Assembly: GCA_030583665.1 (NCBI GenBank)
Contig: CP129469.1
Span: 372,001-436,000, forward strand
DNA from: Candidatus Jettenia sp. AMX2
GTDB lineage: Bacteria > Planctomycetota > Brocadiia > Brocadiales > Brocadiaceae
Reading direction: 5' to 3'
Length of the DNA: 64,000 nt
The position numbers were made by a program, and so were the translations under genes. Below are positions 7,448 through 16,635 of this stretch, piece by piece; position 1 is the stretch's first letter; each line of letters opens with the position of its first letter. The notes under the pieces were generated by a model. It was not told the DNA's origin, did no database searches, and saw only the letters and a program-made list of their open reading frames with translations.

Positions 7448-8578
7448 ATGCGAAGAGGAATAATAGGTGCGTTGGTGATAGGAGGAGCGATGGTGACGGG
7501 GGGCGGGATAGCCAGTGCGGGATTTATCCAGGGTACCCATGTCAAGACAGAGCATCCGTCGCCGTTTTTTGTCACGACGTCACCGGATGGGAGTATTTTG
7601 TTTGTGGTAAATCAGTCGGGTCACAGTGTAACATTTATTGATACACGGACACAGAAGATCATGGGTGAGGTTGCGGTACAGGTGCAGCCGGAGGCTGCGG
7701 CACCAACGCCTGATGGTTCTTTCTTGTATGTATGCAATGCGGAGAGCGACAGCGTATCGGTGGTAGACGTTGCGAGGAGGCAGGTAGTAAAGGACATCAG
7801 GGTAGGCGACTGGCCGAGTGGGATAAAGATATCGAAGGATGGTAAGACTGCGTATGTTGCATGTTCAGGGAATATGTGGAACACGGTAGATGTGATCGAT
7901 ACGGGGAGGATGGAGAAGATCAGGTCGATATATACGAGTGCATATGGTCCGAGGACATTGGATATATCACCTGATGGGAAGCAGTTGGCGGTTATCAATG
8001 ATTCGGTTGGTTCCATTAACCGGAGCGTGGATTTTATAGATGTGGCTACGGGGAAGGTGACAGAGAACCGGATAATCAAGGAGAGTTCAAACCTCAGGGA
8101 CGTGGTGTATACGCCGGATGGCAAGTATGTTGTTGTCACGTATGAGACTCCGAAGAACTGGTTGCCGGTATGTGAGGCAGAGAACGGGCAGGTGTTTACG
8201 AACAACATAGCGGTGTTGGAGACAAAGCCGGGTGGAAAGGTAGCACGGTTGCCGCTGGATGAGTTGAACAATTATGATGGGAATCCGTATGGTTTGGCGA
8301 TGGATCCGCAGGGAAAGTATCTGTATGTTGGGGTACGCGGGATGCATCGGGTTACTATTCTGTGTATGAACAAGGTTTTGGAGATTGTTCGTTCCAACAG
8401 CCAGGCAGAGCTTGATTATCTGAGGGATGATCTTGGACTGGTAAGGGATTATCTGATAGCAAGGGTTCCGGTAGGGCTTGGGCCAAGTTCAGTATGTTTG
8501 TCACCGGATGGTAAGTTTTGTTATGCGGCGAATTATTTTTCCAACAATATTTCTGTGATAAAGACGCCGGTGGATTAA
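7448..8578 (+). CDS. hzsB: Hydrazine synthase beta subunit
   Basis: The 376-residue protein has a signal peptide (cleavage likely after GIASA) and a YVTN-type seven-bladed beta-propeller: repeats such as SPDGSILFVVNQSGHSVTFI, TPDGSFLYVCNAESDSVSVV and SPDGKFCYAANYFSNNISVI are visible. HZS is the anammox enzyme that condenses NO-derived hydroxylamine with ammonia to give hydrazine; it works as a crescent-shaped dimer of alpha-beta-gamma heterotrimers inside the anammoxosome. The beta subunit carries no CxxCH heme motif and is structural, as here. The ATG is preceded by AGGAGGT. It opens an operon with hzsC and hzsA, the same order as the Kuenenia genes kuste2859-2861. Coding DNA is strikingly G-rich with many AGG and GGG codons. 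Confidence 0.96.
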   Translation: MRRGIIGALVIGGAMVTGGGIASAGFIQGTHVKTEHPSPFFVTTSPDGSILFVVNQSGHSVTFIDTRTQKIMGEVAVQVQPEAAAPTPDGSFLYVCNAESDSVSVVDVARRQVVKDIRVGDWPSGIKISKDGKTAYVACSGNMWNTVDVIDTGRMEKIRSIYTSAYGPRTLDISPDGKQLAVINDSVGSINRSVDFIDVATGKVTENRIIKESSNLRDVVYTPDGKYVVVTYETPKNWLPVCEAENGQVFTNNIAVLETKPGGKVARLPLDELNNYDGNPYGLAMDPQGKYLYVGVRGMHRVTILCMNKVLEIVRSNSQAELDYLRDDLGLVRDYLIARVPVGLGPSSVCLSPDGKFCYAANYFSNNISVIKTPVD

Positions 8579-8636
8579 TATTGATTGTTGGATTGTAAGA
8601 GGCGTTAGGAAAGGATAATTTAGGAGGAATGAGAGA

Positions 8637-9662
8637 ATGAGCAGAGGAATAGTGAAGATCGGTTTGGTTGCAGCCCTTGGTATTGCAGGGGTAGCAACGA
8701 CCGGTGAATTGATGGCGGGGATGCCACAGGTTATCGGGGTGATTCAGACGGGGCCGGAATGGGAGATGCTTCCAAGAGGTGAGCCATTAACGGTGCCTGA
8801 GGTACATTACCGGGTAAAGCATTCACCGTTTAAGAGTGAGCTGGTGAGATACGGTCAGTTTATATTCAATGATGCTTCCTGGGGTCTGCAGGGTGAGTAT
8901 GCATGCGCCAGTTGTCATTATGAGAGAGGTCAGACAACGGGTTTGATCTGGGATTTAGGAGATGAAGGCTGGGGGAGCTGGAAGAACACGAAGTACATTC
9001 GTGGCGGAAGGTATCTGCCGCCGTTCAGGCATGAGGGTTTCACGGGTCATCCTGATGAGATCGTGGGAGCGACGAGTTCTCTGGACCGTGTATGCGGAAG
9101 GGATCCTGGTTTTGTGTTCAGGAGTGAGAACTTTTCACCTGAGAGGCTTGAGGCGATCATTTGCTATATCAGGGCATTGGAGTTTACGGGTAGTCCGTTC
9201 AGAAATCCGGATGGGAGTCTGACAGAGGCGCAGAAGCGTGGCGAGAAGATATTTAACGATCCGAAGGTAGGATGTGCAGAGTGTCATCCTGGTGATGCGC
9301 TGGATACGAGGTCACTGTTTAGCGATGCACAGACGCATGATGTAGGAACCGGAAGGGTAGGAGTAAAGGGGTTCCGTTCAACGCCGGGTAAGGTATTTAA
9401 CCAGGCAGCGCTGGAGGCAGGGGAAGATCCTTATGGTGAAGAGAGTGATACGCCGATTATCGGGTTAGACCTGGTGAAGGAGTTTGACACGCCGACGCTG
9501 AGGGATATTTATGCATCAGGCACCTATTTTCATGATGGTGGGGCAAGGACGCTGATGGACACGATTAATAATACGGTGAATGACAAGGACATGCACGGCA
9601 GGACATCCCATCTGACACAGCAGGAGATGGAAGACCTGGTAGAGTTTATGAAGGCGTTATAA
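8637..9662 (+). CDS. hzsC: Hydrazine synthase gamma subunit (diheme, CCP/MauG-like)
   Basis: The 341-residue precursor has a signal peptide (cleavage near ELMAG) and two c-heme motifs, CASCH at 90-94 and CAECH at 213-217, in the fold of diheme cytochrome c peroxidases and MauG. In the crystal structure of the Kuenenia enzyme one gamma heme is the proposed site where NO is reduced to hydroxylamine, and a tunnel leads to the alpha subunit. Further histidines expected as distal ligands are present (for example TSHL and YFHDGG). The gene follows hzsB by 58 bases with an AGGAGG site and precedes hzsA. It is not fused to hzsB, unlike in Scalindua. Confidence 0.96.
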   Translation: MSRGIVKIGLVAALGIAGVATTGELMAGMPQVIGVIQTGPEWEMLPRGEPLTVPEVHYRVKHSPFKSELVRYGQFIFNDASWGLQGEYACASCHYERGQTTGLIWDLGDEGWGSWKNTKYIRGGRYLPPFRHEGFTGHPDEIVGATSSLDRVCGRDPGFVFRSENFSPERLEAIICYIRALEFTGSPFRNPDGSLTEAQKRGEKIFNDPKVGCAECHPGDALDTRSLFSDAQTHDVGTGRVGVKGFRSTPGKVFNQAALEAGEDPYGEESDTPIIGLDLVKEFDTPTLRDIYASGTYFHDGGARTLMDTINNTVNDKDMHGRTSHLTQQEMEDLVEFMKAL

Positions 9663-9706
9663 GGTTTTAGGGAAAAAAATCAGAAATGAAAGGAGAAGAC
9701 CAACTG

Positions 9707-12139
9707 ATGAGTAATAAGAGAGTATCAGTAGCAATGGCATCAGCGCTGGTGGCTGGTGCGTTGGTCTGTGGGGAAATCTTTGCGGCTAACAACCAGGTAA
9801 TGACTGGCGGTTCCAAGCCGGGGAAGGCCTTATGGACAGATTATAGTGGCATGTCGAAGGAAGTGCAGGGTCCTGTAGATACGATTCTGTTTACACAGTC
9901 ACCGAGGACAGAGAAGGGTGATCCGTATCACAACTATCCGCATTATGTTTCTGAGGGTAGCAGGATTGTATCACTGAACCTGAAGACGAAGGAACTGAAG
10001 GTATTAACAGGTGATTTTGCGTCAGCGTTTGACCCATGCACCTATTGGGACGGGAAGAAGTTTACGTTTGCCGGTATTCACAAGAAGGGCGGCGGATGTC
10101 AGATCTGGGAGATGAACATTGACGGAAGTGGATTGAGGCAGATGACAGATTATAAGGGAACCTGCCGCAGTCCCATTTATTATGCAGCGGGGAGTATCGA
10201 GGAAGGAAAGGGACGTATTATATGGCGTGACAGGTATTTTGAGGGAGACTGGAAGGAAAGAGGGACGGTAGACAAGACCGGATTCATCATTTTTGCAGGA
10301 GCTCCCGAAGGGGTGATGGACGAGTATCATCAGCCCTATGCTTACAACCTGTACCGTTTGGATACTCAGGGTGGACATGTAACGGAGAGAATAACCGGGC
10401 ATGTATTGTCAGGAATTGAGTATTCACAGTTAAATACCACGATAGATCAGATTACGTATAATTTAAGTTCGAATTATGATCCGTGGTTAACCCCGGATGG
10501 AAACATCCTGTTTTCGAGCGTGCAGGCGAACGGTAGCAGGGCAGGCGGAGAAGGCAGGGTAATGCTTTGTGTGGACAACTGGGATGGTGCATATCCAAGG
10601 CATATATTTGGGAATTATGATGATAGTATTGGAGGGACATGCGGGAGATCGCAGGCCAAGATAACCTTTGGAGACAGGAAGATTGTCTTTGTTGAGTCAC
10701 CATACAGGAATTGGGGTGTAGGGCAGCTGGCAGCAGTGAGCTGGGATGCTCCGTTCAACAAGACCTATGAGAGGGTAAACAAGGATGAAGGCGGGTTGTA
10801 CCGGAGTCCGTATCCGCTTCCGGATGACAGGATGCTGGTATCGTATGCATCCCGTGGTGATTTTGGGATATACTGGTTTGATTTTAAGAATTGCCGTGCC
10901 GGTGAGTTGGTGTATGATGATCCGGAGTGGAACGAGCACCAGCCAGCCCCTGTATATACGAAGTACAGGCCAAGGTGGATCAACACCTTTACGGCAGGTA
11001 AGGATTTTGGGGTGACGGTAGTTACCTATCAGCCGTTTGATCAGGTGAAGGTGGAAGGGTATCCGCATTCCTGGGGAACCTGGATTTGTTTTGACACGAC
11101 GTTAACGCAGGCACCGGTAGGTCCCTATCCGCACCAGAGGGCGAAGGTAACAAAGCCTGGTGATATAAAGGCGGTAAGGATTATTCAGGGAGTACCGTGC
11201 GTTGAGCCGGATGCATCACGTTTCAAAGCAGGAGCGGGAAGTCATCTTCTGGGAGGAGCCAGGTCAAGCACGAATTCCGGGACGGCGTTTCAGCAGAGGA
11301 AGATCATTGGATATCAGTATGTAGAGGATGATGGTTCAGTGGTAACATCCCAGGTATCCGATACTCCGTATTACATCCAGAATCTGGATGAGAGGGGGAT
11401 GGCGGTACAGTCTGCACTGATGTGGGCATATTTAAGGCCATATCATGGGAGGATATGTAGTGGATGTCATGACGGTTCGTATTCAGGAAGGGCATTCCAG
11501 AATCAGCATACGAAGGCGTTGTACAACTGGTGGTATGATGACAGGAGTCACTATGATTCACCTTTTGCATTTGCATACATAAAGTTTGACAAGCAGGGAA
11601 TTTATCAAGGTGTAAAGCACGGGGATGATGTTGTGGTACCGTCAGACGTATATTATGGTGGTCCGTCAGGAACGACGTCCCAGCCGGTGGAAGGGTTAAC
11701 GGAGGAGAAGAGAAGGACGGTGGATTTCAGGAGGGACATTCAGCCGATTATAGATGCGAAGTGTGCGAAGTGTCATGATGCAAACAATCCGCCGGAGTTG
11801 ACAGGTGGTGCAGAGCCAGTTAACGTTGATGGGATAGCGGCATTCAGCAGGGCATACAACAGCCTGCTGGTCCCACAGAGGGGCAAGGATCCGAACATTG
11901 GTGGCAAGTATGTAAATCCGTCAGCGGCCATCAACAGCTTGCTTGTCTGGAGGTTATATGAAGAGCCGTTAAGTCAGTTTACGCCGAAGGAAGACGTATT
12001 TCCGAAGGAAGGCCGGGTGTTGCATGATAAGTTCCTTACCCAGGAAGAAAGGTATATGATTGTAGAATGGATTGACATTGGTGCACAATGGGATAACATT
12101 CAGGGGCCTGACTTCTATGCAGGGTATCGGGGAAGGTAA
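9707..12139 (+). CDS. hzsA: Hydrazine synthase alpha subunit (catalytic diheme subunit)
   Basis: The chosen ATG (GAAAGGAGA upstream) gives an 810-residue precursor; an in-frame ATG seven codons earlier overlaps that site and is less likely. A signal peptide ends near EIFAA. The large N-terminal part is a propeller, followed by a heme domain with CSGCH at 584-588 and CAKCH at 686-690. Tyr592 lies four residues after the first heme histidine; in the Kuenenia enzyme the equivalent Tyr591 ligates heme alpha-I, the site where hydroxylamine and ammonia are combined. Keeping this residue supports a working enzyme. A strong terminator follows 55 bases after the stop, closing the hzsBCA operon. Confidence 0.97.
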   Translation: MSNKRVSVAMASALVAGALVCGEIFAANNQVMTGGSKPGKALWTDYSGMSKEVQGPVDTILFTQSPRTEKGDPYHNYPHYVSEGSRIVSLNLKTKELKVLTGDFASAFDPCTYWDGKKFTFAGIHKKGGGCQIWEMNIDGSGLRQMTDYKGTCRSPIYYAAGSIEEGKGRIIWRDRYFEGDWKERGTVDKTGFIIFAGAPEGVMDEYHQPYAYNLYRLDTQGGHVTERITGHVLSGIEYSQLNTTIDQITYNLSSNYDPWLTPDGNILFSSVQANGSRAGGEGRVMLCVDNWDGAYPRHIFGNYDDSIGGTCGRSQAKITFGDRKIVFVESPYRNWGVGQLAAVSWDAPFNKTYERVNKDEGGLYRSPYPLPDDRMLVSYASRGDFGIYWFDFKNCRAGELVYDDPEWNEHQPAPVYTKYRPRWINTFTAGKDFGVTVVTYQPFDQVKVEGYPHSWGTWICFDTTLTQAPVGPYPHQRAKVTKPGDIKAVRIIQGVPCVEPDASRFKAGAGSHLLGGARSSTNSGTAFQQRKIIGYQYVEDDGSVVTSQVSDTPYYIQNLDERGMAVQSALMWAYLRPYHGRICSGCHDGSYSGRAFQNQHTKALYNWWYDDRSHYDSPFAFAYIKFDKQGIYQGVKHGDDVVVPSDVYYGGPSGTTSQPVEGLTEEKRRTVDFRRDIQPIIDAKCAKCHDANNPPELTGGAEPVNVDGIAAFSRAYNSLLVPQRGKDPNIGGKYVNPSAAINSLLVWRLYEEPLSQFTPKEDVFPKEGRVLHDKFLTQEERYMIVEWIDIGAQWDNIQGPDFYAGYRGR

Positions 12140-12194
12140 TCATTGCCTTGTTCCTGCATTGCAGGTATGGAAGAACGGTAAGAAGTAAATAAGG

Positions 12195-12240
12195 AAAGAG
12201 CCGGGTTTGCATGGTCTCGCCATACTGCCCGGCTCTTTTT
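12195..12240 (+). terminator. Rho-independent terminator of hzsBCA
   Basis: AAAGAGCCGGG pairs perfectly with CCCGGCTCTTT; the loop holds a second partial stem (GCATGG...CCAT) and the hairpin is followed by a run of T. It separates hzsA from the HOX gene, which has its own promoter. Confidence 0.9.
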
Positions 12241-12305
12241 GTTTACAGGCGTCAAAAAAGGGTTTTTCTTTCATAATCCATGCAGGTGGTTTGTTGAAAA
12301 TATCC

Positions 12306-12333
12306 TTGACAAGGTTATGTTCCCCGTTATAAT
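12306..12333 (+). promoter_or_regulatory. Consensus sigma-70 promoter of the HOX gene
   Basis: TTGACA and TATAAT, both perfect, are 16 bases apart. The predicted start near 12340 gives a leader of about 180 bases. The perfect match fits the very high expression expected for anammox octaheme proteins. Confidence 0.85.
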
Positions 12334-12394
12334 GAAAAGACTTTTGTTTAACCACAAGTTGAAGTACTTTTTAAACCTTTAGAGGTAAATAACC

Positions 12395-12406
12395 GGAAGG
12401 AGGTGG
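12395..12406 (+). promoter_or_regulatory. Distal Shine-Dalgarno-like element in the HOX leader
   Basis: GGAAGGAGGTGG lies about 115 bases before the HOX start, which has its own GAAAGGAGA site. The only frame beginning at the element (GTG) stops after five codons. It matches the elements before hzsB, HDH and the porin. Confidence 0.4.
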
Positions 12407-12518
12407 TAAGGGTAGCCTAAAAAGCTGTTGTGTAAAGGGTTATCGATTTGTTGTTGCGGATGTTGCAAAATATAAAGATGTTTTGTGAATTGTGTCTTAA
12501 GAGAAAGGAGAAGGATTA

Positions 12519-14126
12519 ATGCTTGAAATCTTTAAAAAGCCATTATCCAAAGCTGCAGGGTTGGCGTTTGTGCTAGCAGGGGCAACGCTTGTAACGTGTG
12601 CTGTTGGGAATGGAACAGCGAAAGCTGAGGGGCCGACATTTCAGGATGTTGCATCTCAGGTATTTGGCCAGGCGGTAGGCCCGGATAATGACGGAACCTT
12701 GTATATATTTGGGTTGACAGCAAAATATACACCGCCTGAATATTTTGAGGGGAGAGGACCTTATAAATCATTTTTAAAATTTTTACCCTCAATTCGGTGG
12801 TATGATCCTGAGCATTACTGGACGCCAGGCAGCCAAAATGAAGGAGTTTTTAAAAACGAAGAGTGCGTTCTTTGCCATACAGTGCAAACCCCTACCATTG
12901 TTAAGGATTGGAAGTTGAGTGCCCATGGTGATGCTGGCAAGAGGAGAGGCATTGTAACTAAAGATGGGAAACAGTTTGAAGGTGTTGTTGGCTGTGATAA
13001 ATGTCACGGTAACGATCATCAAAAGCTTTTTATGCCTACCTATAAACATTGCGGAGAATGCCATCCGAAAGAGACAGCAGAACATAGGTCAGGTGAGTTA
13101 GGCTCCCATACTCATGCGTTCACAGTAAATACGCTTGAATTTTCATGGCAGTTAGGAAAACCGGCAGAAGAGGTTGCTGGTTGTGCAGAATGTCATGCTA
13201 TTGCTGAAAACAGGTGCGATGGTTGCCATACAAGGCATGTATTTAGCCCTGCTGAAGCACGAAAACCAAGTGCATGCAGATATTGCCATATGGGTATTGA
13301 CCATGACGAATGGGCAATGTATAACACATCCATTCACGGCTGTCTGTGTGAGGCTGAGTCAGCGACTATGGATTGGAGTAAGCCAAGCAAAAAAGGAAAC
13401 TACAGGGTTCCGACATGTGCCTACTGTCATATGCAGGATGGGAACCATAATCCGCAGCAGTTCAGCACAATTTACAGCGATATGGGGATGTTCCAGGTTG
13501 AGCGTGGAGCTCCAAGGTTTAAGGCAAAGAGAGATGCATGGATAAAGAAATGCCAGGACTGTCATTCTCCGAGGTTTGCTGCTGACAAACTGAATGAAAT
13601 GGACGCTGGTATAAGGGTAAGTTTTACAAAATGGAGGGAAGCCGCGGCTATCATCGTTGGCTGCTTCCTGGACGGTGTTGTTGATCCGATGCCGGAAGGT
13701 TCACCGCCTGACTGGTATGGGCATTATACCTTTAGTTTATTGCCCGGTGGTGATCCAAGATTCTATGCGACATCGAATATCGAGCGGCTGGGTCTTGAAA
13801 TGATCTGTTATTTGATTGGCAATACCTATAAGGCTCTGGCTCATATGAGTATGTATAATGCAACCTATGGAAATGGCGGTGCATTTGAAACAGACAGAAA
13901 GTTGATTGAAATCAAGACTGAGGCTGCCAAGTTGCGCAGGTTTGCTGCCATCGAGAAGCACATTGGTCTAGAGCATCAGTCAGAATTGTTTTGGAAACAT
14001 GGTGAATATTCAGATCTTCTGCCGGGTTGGAACAGGAAAGAAGGTGATGTGGATCAAGAATGGTTTAAGAGGACTGATATACCTCACCGTGCGAATGCAG
14101 ATGCTGGCGTTGAAATACACCATTAA
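12519..14126 (+). CDS. hox: Octaheme hydroxylamine oxidase, HAO-like (HOX type)
   Basis: The 535-residue precursor has a signal peptide (cleavage near GTAKA) and eight CxxCH motifs between residues 116 and 349 (CVLCH, CDKCH, CGECH, CAECH, CDGCH, CRYCH, CAYCH, CQDCH), the HAO fold with a catalytic P460-type heme 4. Tyr450 in NATYGNGG is at the position of the tyrosine that is covalently cross-linked to heme 4 in the neighbouring subunit of the homotrimer, a mark of oxidising rather than reducing family members. Length and sequence resemble Kuenenia kustc1061, which oxidises hydroxylamine to NO and so recycles leaked intermediate into hydrazine synthesis. The HOX assignment over other anammox HAO paralogues is from recall, not alignment. 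Confidence 0.9.
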   Translation: MLEIFKKPLSKAAGLAFVLAGATLVTCAVGNGTAKAEGPTFQDVASQVFGQAVGPDNDGTLYIFGLTAKYTPPEYFEGRGPYKSFLKFLPSIRWYDPEHYWTPGSQNEGVFKNEECVLCHTVQTPTIVKDWKLSAHGDAGKRRGIVTKDGKQFEGVVGCDKCHGNDHQKLFMPTYKHCGECHPKETAEHRSGELGSHTHAFTVNTLEFSWQLGKPAEEVAGCAECHAIAENRCDGCHTRHVFSPAEARKPSACRYCHMGIDHDEWAMYNTSIHGCLCEAESATMDWSKPSKKGNYRVPTCAYCHMQDGNHNPQQFSTIYSDMGMFQVERGAPRFKAKRDAWIKKCQDCHSPRFAADKLNEMDAGIRVSFTKWREAAAIIVGCFLDGVVDPMPEGSPPDWYGHYTFSLLPGGDPRFYATSNIERLGLEMICYLIGNTYKALAHMSMYNATYGNGGAFETDRKLIEIKTEAAKLRRFAAIEKHIGLEHQSELFWKHGEYSDLLPGWNRKEGDVDQEWFKRTDIPHRANADAGVEIHH

Positions 14127-14166
14127 TCTGTTAAACTGAAACAAAAGTTAAGTTTAAATAAAATCA

Positions 14167-14206
14167 CAATGAGGGTGGCAGAAGTAAAAGTTTGCTGCCC
14201 TCATTG
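14167..14206 (+). terminator. Hairpin after HOX, possible terminator or attenuator
   Basis: CAATGAGGG-T-GGCAG pairs with CTGCCCTCATTG with one bulged base, followed by a weak T-rich stretch (TATTTAT). It lies between HOX and trpB, so it may reduce but perhaps not abolish read-through into the tryptophan genes. Confidence 0.55.
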
Positions 14207-14241
14207 TATTTATGGATATAGTTAATCGCGAGGATTTATTT

Positions 14242-15489
14242 ATGGAAACTAAAGTATTAAATTCCACGCAGGTAAAATTACAAAAAGTACCTGAAGGTTT
14301 GACGTTGCCGGATAAAATGGGCCACTTTGGACGGTTTGGTGGGAAGTTTGTTCCGGAAACAATAATGCCCGCCCTTGATGAATTAGAAAAAGCTTATTTG
14401 GAAGCTAGAAATGATCCAACTTTTACGACAGAACTGGAATATTATTTACAGGAGTATGTTGGCCGTCCTTCTCCGTTATATTATGCTGAACGGCTAACAA
14501 AAAAACTGAACGGTGCAAAGATATACCTTAAAAGAGAAGATCTGAATCATACAGGGGCACATAAGATAAATAACACTATTGGCCAGATACTGCTTGCTAT
14601 GCGAATGAATAAGAAAAGAATCATTGCTGAAACAGGGGCTGGACAACATGGAGTAGCCACAGCAACTGCTGCTGCGATGTTCGGAATAGAGTGCAATGTA
14701 TACATGGGAGAAGAAGACATGAGACGTCAGTCGTTGAATGTCTTTAGAATGAAGTTGCTCGGCGCAAAAGTAATACCAGTAACAAGTGGTTCAAGAACAT
14801 TGAAGGATGCAACAAATGAGGCGCTGAGAGACTGGATGGCATCTGTACAGCATACACACTATATTATTGGATCAATTGTTGGCCCGCATCCATATCCGAT
14901 GATGGTTAGAGATTTTCAGCTGGTAATTGGCAGGGAGGCAAAGAAACAGATAATTGAGAAAGAAAACAGACTTCCGGATTATCTTATAGCCTGTGTTGGT
15001 GGGGGTAGCAATTCAATAGGTTTATTCCACCCTTTCATTGAAGATAAGCACGTAAAGATGATCGGTGTGGAAGCCGGAGGGGTTGGATTTGGTATTGGCC
15101 AGCACGCATCTACATTGACCAATGGTAAAATTGGTATTTTACATGGCAGTGCAAGTTATGTTTTACAGGATGAGGATGGCCAAACATTGCCGGTTCATTC
15201 CATATCTGCCGGATTAGACTATCCTGGTGTTGGCCCTGAACACAGCTACTTAAAAGATATTGGAAGGACAGAATATGTCTCTATCACAGATGATGAGGCT
15301 GTAAATGCTTTTCAGGACTGTGCAAGGCTTGAAGGAATTATTCCCGCCCTTGAGGCATCACATGCGATTGCATATACCATAAAACTTGCTCCCACACTCA
15401 GTAAGGATAGCCTCATTATTGTGTGTTTGTCAGGCAGCGGTGACAAAGATTCCTTCGAAGTAGCAAAAAAACTTGGTTATAAGATTTAA
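14242..15489 (+). CDS. trpB: Tryptophan synthase beta chain
   Basis: TrpB condenses indole with L-serine using pyridoxal phosphate. The ATG preceded by GCGAGG gives 415 residues; an upstream in-frame ATG lacks such a site. Family marks are [10 protein letters not shown] at the N-terminus, the Schiff-base lysine in HTGAHKINN, the substrate loop ETGAGQHG and the phosphate-binding GGGSNS. It is of the standard TrpB1 type, which fits having trpA next door. The pair lies between two respiratory heme-protein genes without other trp genes, an unexpected position; only the HOX hairpin and no clear promoter separate it from HOX. Confidence 0.97.
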   Translation: METKVLNSTQVKLQKVPEGLTLPDKMGHFGRFGGKFVPETIMPALDELEKAYLEARNDPTFTTELEYYLQEYVGRPSPLYYAERLTKKLNGAKIYLKREDLNHTGAHKINNTIGQILLAMRMNKKRIIAETGAGQHGVATATAAAMFGIECNVYMGEEDMRRQSLNVFRMKLLGAKVIPVTSGSRTLKDATNEALRDWMASVQHTHYIIGSIVGPHPYPMMVRDFQLVIGREAKKQIIEKENRLPDYLIACVGGGSNSIGLFHPFIEDKHVKMIGVEAGGVGFGIGQHASTLTNGKIGILHGSASYVLQDEDGQTLPVHSISAGLDYPGVGPEHSYLKDIGRTEYVSITDDEAVNAFQDCARLEGIIPALEASHAIAYTIKLAPTLSKDSLIIVCLSGSGDKDSFEVAKKLGYKI

Positions 15490-15552
15490 TCAAACATTAT
15501 TTATATAACTCATTGGTATCTATTTTTGAAAAGTGTTTATTGACAGGTTTCC

Positions 15553-16356
15553 ATGAACAGAATTGATAGAAAATTCCAGGAATTGAAAAGAAAACAAAAA
15601 CCTGCTTTTATACCATTTATTACAGCAGGGTATCCCGACCTGCAAACCACAATGGACCTAATACTGGAATTTGAAAAGAAGGGCGCTGATATTATCGAGC
15701 TTGGTATTCCCTTTTCTGACCCGATAGCAGACGGCCCGGTCATTCAGGATTCTTATTATAAGGCGCTGGATAAGGGTGTTAAGGTCGCGCAAATATTTGA
15801 TATGGTATTACAGCTTCGTAAAATATCAGATATTCCCATTGTTTCAATGGTTTCATATAGTATAGTATATAAAAGCGGATACCAGGAGTTTGTTGAAAAG
15901 GCATGCAGGGCAGGATTGGATGGTTTGACTATTCCTGATTTACCCGTAGAAGAAAATGATGAATTTTTTGAATTAGCGAAGAAATATAATTTTAAGCTTA
16001 TTTGTTTTATCGCTCCTACAACAACAAATGAACGTATGTCTGCCATTATACAAAGATCTCAGGGTTTTTTGTATTATATTTCTGTCGTAGGGATCACAGG
16101 CGTAAGAGATGCATTACCAGATGATATTTTTCAAAATATCAATAAGATAAAACAGATGACAAGTACGCCAATCTGTGTGGGCTTTGGTGTCTCAACCCCA
16201 GAACAGGTAAAGATGATTGGTAAGCTAGCCGATGGGGTTATTGTTGGGAGTGCAATTATTAAGGAGGTGGGAAAATATTTAAATACCTCTCCCGGTGAAC
16301 TAGTAAAAAACGTTAGTGGTTTTGTTGGGGAATTGGCAAAGGGGGTAAATATTTAA
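15553..16356 (+). CDS. trpA: Tryptophan synthase alpha chain
   Basis: The 267-residue TIM barrel cleaves indole-3-glycerol phosphate and channels indole to TrpB. FIPFITAGYPD and ELGIPFSDPIADGPVIQ contain the two catalytic acids, the Glu of ELG and the Asp of IADG; the phosphate-binding GVSTPEQ and GSAI segments are present. It follows trpB by 63 bases and is probably co-transcribed. Nothing like a terminator follows; the HDH promoter starts about 80 bases downstream. Confidence 0.97.
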   Translation: MNRIDRKFQELKRKQKPAFIPFITAGYPDLQTTMDLILEFEKKGADIIELGIPFSDPIADGPVIQDSYYKALDKGVKVAQIFDMVLQLRKISDIPIVSMVSYSIVYKSGYQEFVEKACRAGLDGLTIPDLPVEENDEFFELAKKYNFKLICFIAPTTTNERMSAIIQRSQGFLYYISVVGITGVRDALPDDIFQNINKIKQMTSTPICVGFGVSTPEQVKMIGKLADGVIVGSAIIKEVGKYLNTSPGELVKNVSGFVGELAKGVNI

Positions 16357-16434
16357 CTAAATTATTGCAAATATGATTAATGTTTAAAGATTTATAAATA
16401 TTCATGTTTGATAATAAAATAATTAACTTTTATA

Positions 16435-16462
16435 TTGACTTAAGTACAAGTTTAAGTATAAT
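16435..16462 (+). promoter_or_regulatory. Sigma-70 promoter of the HDH gene
   Basis: TTGACT and a perfect TATAAT are separated by 16 bases, the same spacing as in the HOX promoter. The predicted start near 16469 gives a leader of about 165 bases before the HDH start. Confidence 0.8.
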
Positions 16463-16552
16463 GGCAATTCCAACTATTGTTTGAAATCTTACAGGTAGCA
16501 GTTAGATAAATTGCGTAATACAGGTGTGTAGGCTTTAAATGTTTTGAAAATT

Positions 16553-16566
16553 GAAAGGAGGTGATC
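16553..16566 (+). promoter_or_regulatory. Distal Shine-Dalgarno-like element in the HDH leader
   Basis: GAAAGGAGGTGATC is a perfect 14-base complement of a typical 16S rRNA 3' end but lies about 70-100 bases before the plausible start codons. A frame beginning at the element with a non-standard CTG would stop in TAG just before the ATG at 16636; the frame starting with GTG stops after seven codons. Related elements precede hzsB, HOX and the porin. Confidence 0.45.
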
Positions 16567-16635
16567 TGCAAGAGTCAGTGGTAGCGTTTGTTTTAATAAG
16601 GGCAATCGATTGGCGATTGTGGAGGATTGAATAGG

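Noticed and set aside
7621-8271. Long open frame of 216 codons antisense to hzsB
   Set aside because: It is a shadow of the strongly biased hzsB codons, lacks a ribosome site and has no recognisable domain.
7448-9662. Fused HzsB-HzsC as in Scalindua
   Set aside because: A stop codon, a 58-base spacer, an AGGAGG site and a signal peptide clearly separate the two proteins.
14242-15489. TrpB2-type (stand-alone) tryptophan synthase
   Set aside because: The N-terminal [10 protein letters not shown] and loop sequences are of TrpB1 type and trpA is adjacent.
16561-16635. Leader peptide starting at the distal SD element of HDH
   Set aside because: It would need a CTG start; equivalent frames before HOX and the porin stop at once, so no common leader peptide is supported.
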